DNA of 64,000 nucleotides, from NCBI RefSeq assembly GCF_009707485.1, contig NZ_CP046121.1:434001-498000 (forward strand). The letters run 5' to 3'. Positions 58,635 to 64,000 of this stretch are shown in pieces (position 1 is the first letter of the stretch; each line of letters starts with the position of its first letter). The notes beneath the pieces are model-generated. The model was given only the letters and a program-made list of their open reading frames with translations, did no database searches and was not told the origin of the DNA. The position numbers and the translations under genes were made by a program. This stretch comes from Nostocoides sp. HKS02 (GTDB lineage Bacteria > Actinomycetota > Actinomycetes > Actinomycetales > Dermatophilaceae).

Positions 58635-60626
58635 GTGAGGCGGACCCACCCGGCCCGCGTGTGGGTGTTGGGTTTCGCCGTCCTCACGCTGATGGGCGTG
58701 CTCGTCGGGCGTCTGGGGCAGGTGCAGGTCGGTGACCGCAGTGCGTACCTGCGCGCGGCCCAGACCGTGAACACCCGCACCGTCGTCACGCCCGCGCTGC
58801 GCGGTCGGATTCTCGACCGCAACGGGGTCGCCCTGGTCGACAACACCAGCGAGACCGTGGTGACCGTCGACCGCCGGGTCCTCGCGGACTCCGCAGACGG
58901 CGGTCGTGGGCTCGTCCGACGCGTGGCTGTGGTCCTCGGGGTTCCGTTCGAGCGCCTCTGGGCACGCACCTTCCTGTGCGGCACTGCCGGGGCGGCGCCG
59001 GCGCCGGCCTGCTGGGGTGGTTCGGCCTACCTGCCAGTTCCCCTCCTGTCCGGAGCCGACCCGACCCGGGCGCTCAGCCTCGCCGAGCGTCCCGACCTCT
59101 ACCCGGGGATCTCCGTGCTCGCGTCTCCCGTGCGCGAGTACCCGCAGCAGGCCACGGTCAACGCCGCGCAGGTGTTGGGCTACCTGGCCCGCTCCACCTC
59201 GCAGGACGTCGCCGCATCGCACGGGGCGATCGGGGACCTCGACCTCGTGGGCCGGGCTGGTCTCGAGGAGCAGTACGACGCCCAGCTGCGCGGCACGCCC
59301 GGTCGCACCACGGTGGCCGTCGACCCCCGCGGTGTCGTGACCGGGCAGGTCTCGCAGGTCCCTCCCGTCCGGGGGCGCGACCTGGTCACCAACCTCGACG
59401 TCCGCGTCCAGGCTGCCGCCGAGGCGGCGCTGCGGCGAGCGGTCACGAGCGCCCGCCACCACGGCTACCCCGCGGACGGCGGCGCGGCCGTCGTCCTGGA
59501 CACCACGACCGGTGGGGTGCTCGCGGCGGCGAGCTACCCGGCATACGACCCGGATGTGTGGACCGGCGGCATCAGCGAGCAGGCCCTCACCGCGCTGACC
59601 GGCCCCGGCGCCGGCACGCCCCTGATCGACCGCGCGACGGCCGCTGTGTACCCACCCGCGTCGACATTCAAGGTCGTGAGCCTGCCTGCCGCAGTGCGGG
59701 CGGGGAACTCCCTGAGCGGCGGCTACGACTGCACGGCAAGCTCACGGGTCGGGAACCGCACGTTCGCGAACTACGAGTCGCGGGCGTACGGGCGGATCTC
59801 GCTCCTCAAGGCCATCGAGGTCTCGTGCGACACGATCTTCTACGACTTCGCGTACCGCTCGTGGCTGGCGCAGGGCGGGCTCAGCGCGACCTCCGATGCG
59901 GGCGACCCGTTCGTCACGACGGCCAAGGCGTTCGGCCTCGGCGCGCCCACCGGCGTCGACCTGCCCGGCGAGCGCTCGGGACGCATCCCGGGCCGCGTGT
60001 GGAAGCGGGCGACGTGGAACGACACCCGCGCCCAGACCTGCCACCGGGCCGCAGCCGGCTACCCCGAGGTGGCCCGCACCGACCCCCGCCGCGCGGCATA
60101 CCTCAAGGGTCTCGCCGTGGAGAACTGCGCGAGCGGGTTCGCGTTCCGGGCTGGCGATGCGGTCAACTTCGCGATCGGGCAGGGCGACATCGGGGTCACC
60201 CCGCTGCAGATGGCGCGCCTGTATGCCGCGATCGCCAACGGGGGGACGCTGTGGACGCCGCAGCTCGCGCGCGGGTTCGCGGCTCCCGGGGGTGTGCTGG
60301 AGCGCGTCGCACCCGTGCCGGCGGACACCGTGGCCTTCCCTGCCGGCACGCTGCCGTTCCTCCACCAGGCCCTGCAGGGGGTGGTGGCCCGCGGGACGGC
60401 GCAGGCCGCGTTCGCCGGCTTCCCCCTGGCGCAGTGGCCGGTGGCGGGCAAGACGGGGACGGCCGAGGCTTTCGGGGCGCGCGACACCGCGTGGTTCGTG
60501 TCCTACGCCCCCGCCACCCACCCCAGGTATGCCGTCGCCGTCGTCATCTCCCAGGGCGGGACCGGGGGAGCGGTGGCGGCGCCGGCGGCCCGTCAGATCT
60601 ACGACGTGCTCCGCACGCTCCGGTAG
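58635..60626 (+). CDS. mrdA: Penicillin-binding protein 2 (elongasome transpeptidase)
   Basis: A 663-residue class B PBP. One N-terminal membrane helix, a dimerisation domain ([15 protein letters not shown]) and the transpeptidase domain: SxxK is STFK in [10 protein letters not shown], the second motif is SCD in [10 protein letters not shown], and the third is KTG in [11 protein letters not shown]. It makes the peptide cross-links of the lateral wall. The start is the GTG at 58635. No rodA follows, although it usually does in this cluster. Confidence 0.94.
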   Translation: MRRTHPARVWVLGFAVLTLMGVLVGRLGQVQVGDRSAYLRAAQTVNTRTVVTPALRGRILDRNGVALVDNTSETVVTVDRRVLADSADGGRGLVRRVAVVLGVPFERLWARTFLCGTAGAAPAPACWGGSAYLPVPLLSGADPTRALSLAERPDLYPGISVLASPVREYPQQATVNAAQVLGYLARSTSQDVAASHGAIGDLDLVGRAGLEEQYDAQLRGTPGRTTVAVDPRGVVTGQVSQVPPVRGRDLVTNLDVRVQAAAEAALRRAVTSARHHGYPADGGAAVVLDTTTGGVLAAASYPAYDPDVWTGGISEQALTALTGPGAGTPLIDRATAAVYPPASTFKVVSLPAAVRAGNSLSGGYDCTASSRVGNRTFANYESRAYGRISLLKAIEVSCDTIFYDFAYRSWLAQGGLSATSDAGDPFVTTAKAFGLGAPTGVDLPGERSGRIPGRVWKRATWNDTRAQTCHRAAAGYPEVARTDPRRAAYLKGLAVENCASGFAFRAGDAVNFAIGQGDIGVTPLQMARLYAAIANGGTLWTPQLARGFAAPGGVLERVAPVPADTVAFPAGTLPFLHQALQGVVARGTAQAAFAGFPLAQWPVAGKTGTAEAFGARDTAWFVSYAPATHPRYAVAVVISQGGTGGAVAAPAARQIYDVLRTLR

Positions 60627-60688
60627 CGTCGGCGACGGGCGGGCACCGGCGCGGGAGGGGCCGGGCGGCAGTCAGTAGGCTGCCCCCC

Positions 60689-62083
60689 ATGGCTGACTTC
60701 GATGTTGTCGTTCTCGGTGCTGGTCCTGGTGGGTATGTCGCGGCAATCCGCGCCTCGCAGCTCGGACTCAAGGCCGCGGTGGTGGAGAGCAAGTACTGGG
60801 GTGGCGTCTGCCTCAACGTCGGGTGCATCCCGTCGAAGGCGCTGCTGCGCAACGCCGAGCTCGCCCACATCCTCCAGCACGAGAAGGACAAGTTCGGGAT
60901 CGAGGGCGACGCCACGATGTCGTTCGGGCCGACCCACGCGCGCTCGCGGTCGGTCTCCGCGGGCATCGTCAAGGGCGTCCACTTCCTCATGAAGAAGAAC
61001 AAGATCACCGAGATCGACGGCTGGGGCACCCTGACGAGCGCCACCTCGATGGACGTGGCCCTCAACTCCGGCGAGAAGCAGACGGTCACCTTCGACAAGC
61101 TCATCATCGCCACGGGGGCGACCACCCGCCTCATCCCGGGCACCTCGCTGTCCGACCGCGTGGTCACCTACGAGGAGCAGATCCTCACCGACCAGCTGCC
61201 CGGCTCGATCGTCATCGCCGGGTCGGGTGCCATCGGGGTCGAGTTCGCCTACGTCCTGAAGAACTTCGGTGTCGACGTGACCATCGTCGAGTTCCTCGAC
61301 CGCATGGTGCCCACCGAGGATGCCGAGGTCTCCAAGGAGCTGCTCAAGCACTACAAGAAGCTCGGCATCACCGTGCTGCTGTCGACCAAGGTCGAGTCCA
61401 TTGACGACAGCGGCGAGAAGGTCAGGGTCACGGTTTCACCGGCCGCAGGGGGAGACTCCCGGGTCATCGAGACCGACAAGGTGCTGCAGGCCATCGGCTT
61501 CGCCCCGCGGCTCGAGGGCTTCGGTCTCGAAGCGCTGGGCGTGGCCACCGAGCGCGGTGCCATCGTCATCGACGACCACTGCCGCACCAACGTCGACAAC
61601 GTCTACGCGATCGGGGACGTCACCGGCAAGCTCATGCTGGCCCACACCGCTGAGGCCCAGGGCGTGGTGGCTGCCGAGACCATGGCCGGCGCCGACACGA
61701 TGCCGGTCGAGTACGACTTCATCCCGCGGGCCACCTACTGCCAGCCCCAGATCGCCTCGTTCGGATACTCCGAGGAGCAGGCCAAGGAGAAGGGCTACGA
61801 CGTCAAGGTCGCCAAGTTCCCGTTCTCCGCCAACGGCAAGGCGATGGGCCTCGGTGACGCGGTCGGCTTCGTCAAGGTGGTCGCTGACGCGAAGCACAAC
61901 GAGATCCTCGGGGCGCACCTGATCGGCCCGGACGTCACCGAGCTGCTGCCCGCACTGACCCTGGCGCAGAAGTGGGACCTCACCGCCGACGAGGTGGCTC
62001 GCAACGTCTTCGCGCACCCCACCCTGTCCGAGGCGGTCAAGGAAGCCGTCGAGGGCATCGCCGGCCACATGATCAACCTCTGA
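60689..62083 (+). CDS. lpdA: Dihydrolipoyl dehydrogenase
   Basis: A 464-residue E3 component of 2-oxoacid dehydrogenase complexes. [15 protein letters not shown] binds FAD, C41-LNVG-C46 is the redox disulfide, [21 protein letters not shown] binds [11 protein letters not shown] binds FAD, and [11 protein letters not shown] holds the catalytic His. The ATG at 60689 is the family start; a long open frame runs upstream of it through mrdA but is not coding. It stands alone here, away from the pdh genes. Confidence 0.96.
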   Translation: MADFDVVVLGAGPGGYVAAIRASQLGLKAAVVESKYWGGVCLNVGCIPSKALLRNAELAHILQHEKDKFGIEGDATMSFGPTHARSRSVSAGIVKGVHFLMKKNKITEIDGWGTLTSATSMDVALNSGEKQTVTFDKLIIATGATTRLIPGTSLSDRVVTYEEQILTDQLPGSIVIAGSGAIGVEFAYVLKNFGVDVTIVEFLDRMVPTEDAEVSKELLKHYKKLGITVLLSTKVESIDDSGEKVRVTVSPAAGGDSRVIETDKVLQAIGFAPRLEGFGLEALGVATERGAIVIDDHCRTNVDNVYAIGDVTGKLMLAHTAEAQGVVAAETMAGADTMPVEYDFIPRATYCQPQIASFGYSEEQAKEKGYDVKVAKFPFSANGKAMGLGDAVGFVKVVADAKHNEILGAHLIGPDVTELLPALTLAQKWDLTADEVARNVFAHPTLSEAVKEAVEGIAGHMINL

Positions 62084-62093
62084 GGGCCGACCG

Positions 62094-62684
62094 ATGTCGC
62101 GGGTGTCGCTGCCCATGCACACCGAGCGCCTCGTGCTGCGCAGCCTGCGCCCGGGGGACGAGGCGGACGTGTTCGCCTACCGCTCGATCCCCGAGGTCGT
62201 GCGCTACATCCCGGGAGCGCCCAAGACCCGCGAGCAGGTGGCCGACCTGGTCGCCGAGCGCGCCACGGCCGGTCGCCTCGAGCCCACCTCGCCGATCCTG
62301 ACCCTCGCGGTAGAGCTCGATGGGCGGGTCGTGGGCGACGTGCTGCTGCACCTCGACGGACTCGACGGCCATGACGGCCGGCAGGCCGAGGTGGGCTGGG
62401 TGTTCGCACCCGACGTGGCTGGGCACGGTTACGCCACCGAGGCCGCGAGGGCCTTGGTCGACGCTGCCTTTCGCGAGGTGGGAGCGCACCGGGTCTGGGC
62501 GAAGCTCGAGCCCGAGAACACGCCGTCGTCCCGGATCTGCGAACGACTCGGGATGCGGCACGAGGCGACCTTCCGCCAGGCCTCGTGGTTCAAGGAGCGC
62601 TGGACCGACCTCGCCATCTACGCGGTGCTCGCCGAGGAGTGGGGGGCGTCCGGTCAGGCGTCGTCCCGCCCCGTCGGAGGCTGA
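62094..62684 (+). CDS. GNAT acetyltransferase (RimJ/RimL type)
   Basis: A 196-residue acetyltransferase. TERLVLRSLRPGDEADVFAY and GWVFAPDVAGHGYATEAARALVDAAF (acetyl-CoA loop) and ENTPSSRICERLGMRHEA are typical of the N-terminal-Ala/Ser acetylase branch. Target unknown. It starts ten bases after the lpdA stop and may be co-transcribed with it. Confidence 0.88.
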   Translation: MSRVSLPMHTERLVLRSLRPGDEADVFAYRSIPEVVRYIPGAPKTREQVADLVAERATAGRLEPTSPILTLAVELDGRVVGDVLLHLDGLDGHDGRQAEVGWVFAPDVAGHGYATEAARALVDAAFREVGAHRVWAKLEPENTPSSRICERLGMRHEATFRQASWFKERWTDLAIYAVLAEEWGASGQASSRPVGG

Positions 62685-62721
62685 CACGCCCCCTCGATGG
62701 GGGTGCGCACGACTGATACGC

Positions 62722-62746
62722 CACTGCTCGCTGTGAGTGAGCAGTG
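62722..62746. promoter_or_regulatory. Inverted repeat ahead of the XRE gene
   Basis: CACTGCTC at 62722-62729 and GAGCAGTG at 62739-62746 are eight-base perfect arms nine bases apart. It lies after the acetyltransferase stop and 66 bp before the preferred XRE start, so it could be a terminator or an autoregulatory operator of the XRE protein. Confidence 0.5.
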
Positions 62747-62811
62747 ACGTAACGCTTGGTCCGACCCTGCGGGAGGGGCTCGCTGTCGGTGGGTCGTGGG
62801 AAGTTCGGACC

Positions 62812-63360
62812 GTGGCGGAACTGCGAGGTCGATTCGAGGTCGGCGCACTGCTTGCGCAGGCGCGCCGCGTGGCTGGGCTGAGCCAGCGTGAGCTGGCGGC
62901 GGCGGCCGGGGTGGCGGCATCGACGGTCGGCGGCGTGGAGTCGGGGGCGAAGGGGGTCAGCGTCGAGGTCCTCGCCCAGCTTCTCGAGCCGACTGGACTG
63001 CGACTCGCAGTCCTCGACGCGGACGACCGGGAGGTCGGTCCGTTTCCTGCGGACGCGGTCCGCGACAACGCCGGCCGACGGTTCCCGGCCCACCTCGACC
63101 TGCTGCCTCCCGACCAGGTGCCGCACGAGCGGCTCAGGTCGCCTCGGTACGACCGCATGCCTCCCGTGGCCTGGTACCACCGGCGCGCGACGTCGGATCG
63201 TCTCGGCGACGACGAGTCCCGCATTCGCGGCGAACGGCCCGACCACCCCACAGCGGCTCAGCTGGAGTTCCGCCGCCAGGAGCGGATGTACGGGAGGACG
63301 CGGTGGTGGCCAGCTCGGGCAGCCACCCTGGTCGCCTTGGCCCGTGCCGACGGCGATTAG
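62812..63360 (+). CDS. XRE-family DNA-binding protein
   Basis: A 182-residue regulator from the GTG at 62812. The N-terminal Xre helix-turn-helix is EVGALLAQARRVAGLSQRELAAAAGVAASTVGGVESGAKG. The C-terminal half (PPVAWYHRRATSDRLGDDESRIRG) is not recognised. An upstream GTG at 62737 would place the start inside the inverted repeat, so I prefer 62812. It is not paired with a toxin gene here. Confidence 0.75.
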   Translation: MAELRGRFEVGALLAQARRVAGLSQRELAAAAGVAASTVGGVESGAKGVSVEVLAQLLEPTGLRLAVLDADDREVGPFPADAVRDNAGRRFPAHLDLLPPDQVPHERLRSPRYDRMPPVAWYHRRATSDRLGDDESRIRGERPDHPTAAQLEFRRQERMYGRTRWWPARAATLVALARADGD

Positions 63361-63482
63361 GGCGCGCGCTGGGGGCGCTGGTAGCCTTGGCACCGCCGTA
63401 GACCGGCCGCGGATTCAAGAGAGCCCAGGTGGACATGCCCTGGCGCACCGCGCAACAACCCGAGAAGGAGAGTGTCGACCTT

Positions 63483-63752
63483 ATGCCGTTGAGCACCGAC
63501 GTCAAGAAGCAGATCATGTCCGAGTACGCCACGCACGAGGGCGACACCGGTTCCCCCGAGGTCCAGATCGCGATGCTCACGCAGCGCATCCTCGACCTCA
63601 CGGAGCACTCGCGGCAGCACAAGCACGACCACCACAGCCGCCGCGGCCTCCTGCTCCTGGTCGGCCAGCGCCGCCGCCTCCTGCGTTACCTGGAGAGCGT
63701 CGACGTCGAGCGTTACCGCTCGCTGATCAAGCGCCTCGGTCTGCGCCGATAA
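63483..63752 (+). CDS. rpsO: 30S ribosomal protein S15
   Basis: An 89-residue ribosomal protein; [30 protein letters not shown] and [22 protein letters not shown] are diagnostic. The ATG at 63483 follows AAGGAG at 63465-63470. It is followed by pnp, the standard order. Confidence 0.97.
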   Translation: MPLSTDVKKQIMSEYATHEGDTGSPEVQIAMLTQRILDLTEHSRQHKHDHHSRRGLLLLVGQRRRLLRYLESVDVERYRSLIKRLGLRR

Positions 63753-63761
63753 GCATCCGTC

Positions 63762-63792
63762 AGGGGCGGTCCTCACGCTGAGGGCCGCCCCT
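63762..63792 (+). terminator. Hairpin between rpsO and pnp
   Basis: AGGGGCGG-T-CCTCA and its complement (one G-T wobble) form a 14-bp stem with a 3-base loop, ten bases after rpsO. As in other rpsO-pnp operons it may act as attenuator or processing site rather than a full terminator. Confidence 0.7.
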
Positions 63793-63894
63793 GCCGCATG
63801 AGGAGAGTCATCTCCACCAGCACCACCCAGAAGAACGCCCGTGCACAACGACGATGCACCAGGGTCATTTGAGAGACATAGAGAAGGAGGGCCC

Positions 63895-64000
63895 ATGGAG
63901 GGTCCAGAGATTCAGTTCGCCGAAGCCGTGATCGACAACGGCACGTTCGGCACCCGTACCGTCCGGTTCGAGACCGGGCGCCTGGCCAAGCAGGCCGGCG
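63895..64000 (+). CDS. pnp: Polyribonucleotide nucleotidyltransferase (3' part outside window)
   Basis: The first 35 codons of PNPase are visible ([35 protein letters not shown]), matching the family N-terminus with its RNase PH-like fold. It degrades RNA processively 3' to 5'. AAGGAGG at 63884-63890 supports the ATG at 63895. The rpsO-pnp order is conserved. Confidence 0.93.
   Translation, partial: MEGPEIQFAEAVIDNGTFGTRTVRFETGRLAKQAG

Noticed and set aside
58976..60688. Open frame running 571 codons upstream of the lpdA ATG
   Set aside because: It overlaps mrdA in another frame and has Arg/Gly-rich shadow composition. The protein clearly starts at [12 protein letters not shown].

Overview
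This is a high-GC (about 70%) chromosomal segment of an actinobacterium. Evidence for that is the many GTG starts, mycothiol-associated protein families, a translational ileS T-box, the folC-DUF4233-ndk order, trehalose synthesis by treX/treY/treZ, and a SigX5-type sigma factor with a SnoaL-like tail. The gene set looks like Micrococcales, perhaps Intrasporangiaceae; that placement is inference. I see no prophage, insertion sequence, plasmid gene or CRISPR array.

Layout. 1-6263: trehalose operon glgX/treX (5' end outside the window), treY, treZ. 6265-13913: tesB, a MocR/YczE divergent pair, a TetR/flavin-reductase divergent pair with a palindromic operator, a RecQ-type helicase with a C-terminal phosphoribosyltransferase-like motif, a hotdog thioesterase and an unknown protein. 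13895-21832 (minus strand): MFS exporter, glycerophosphodiesterase, alpha-glucosidase, truncated haemoglobin, MscS channel, aminopeptidase N. 21904-25758: DsbA-like oxidoreductase, rpiB, SpoIIE-type phosphatase, a DUF4395 membrane protein, trmB, tRNA-Gly and tRNA-Pro. 25793-30341: flavin disulfide reductase, secreted sedolisin, trigger factor with a His-rich tail. 30386-36167: LacI/MFS divergent pair, then the protease genes clpP1, clpP2 and clpX. 36185-40305 (minus): a MoxR/DUF58/DUF4129 cluster. 40485-48150: sigma factor operon, a C39-like protein, valS, plsC, a NUDIX-like protein, a GlcD-like oxidase. 48190-54288: T-box and ileS, folC, DUF4233, ndk. 54325-56189: MarR/MFS divergent pair. 56299-60626: mreB-mreC-mreD-mrdA for cell-wall elongation. 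60689-64000: lpdA, an acetyltransferase, an XRE regulator, rpsO and the start of pnp.

Two features cut across the whole window. First, the octamer GTATGCCG/CGGCATAC occurs about 56 times by hand count, 28 in each orientation, roughly once per kb. A composition-based estimate predicts only two or three. It sits inside genes (mostly as Tyr-Ala or Ala-Tyr with the rare codons TAT or GCA), between genes, inside the ileS T-box leader, and as the base of two strong terminator hairpins (after tig and after clpP2). This resembles HIP1-like or DNA-uptake-like repeats and is the most unusual signal here. Second, eight genes, including the essential valS and ileS, carry ten single-base frame breaks, nearly all in short homopolymer runs. 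These look like sequencing or assembly errors rather than pseudogenes, and I annotate such genes as whole CDSs.

Several divergent regulator/target pairs (MocR-YczE, TetR-flavin reductase, LacI-MFS, MarR-MFS) have clear palindromes between the two genes, so local control can be read directly from the DNA.
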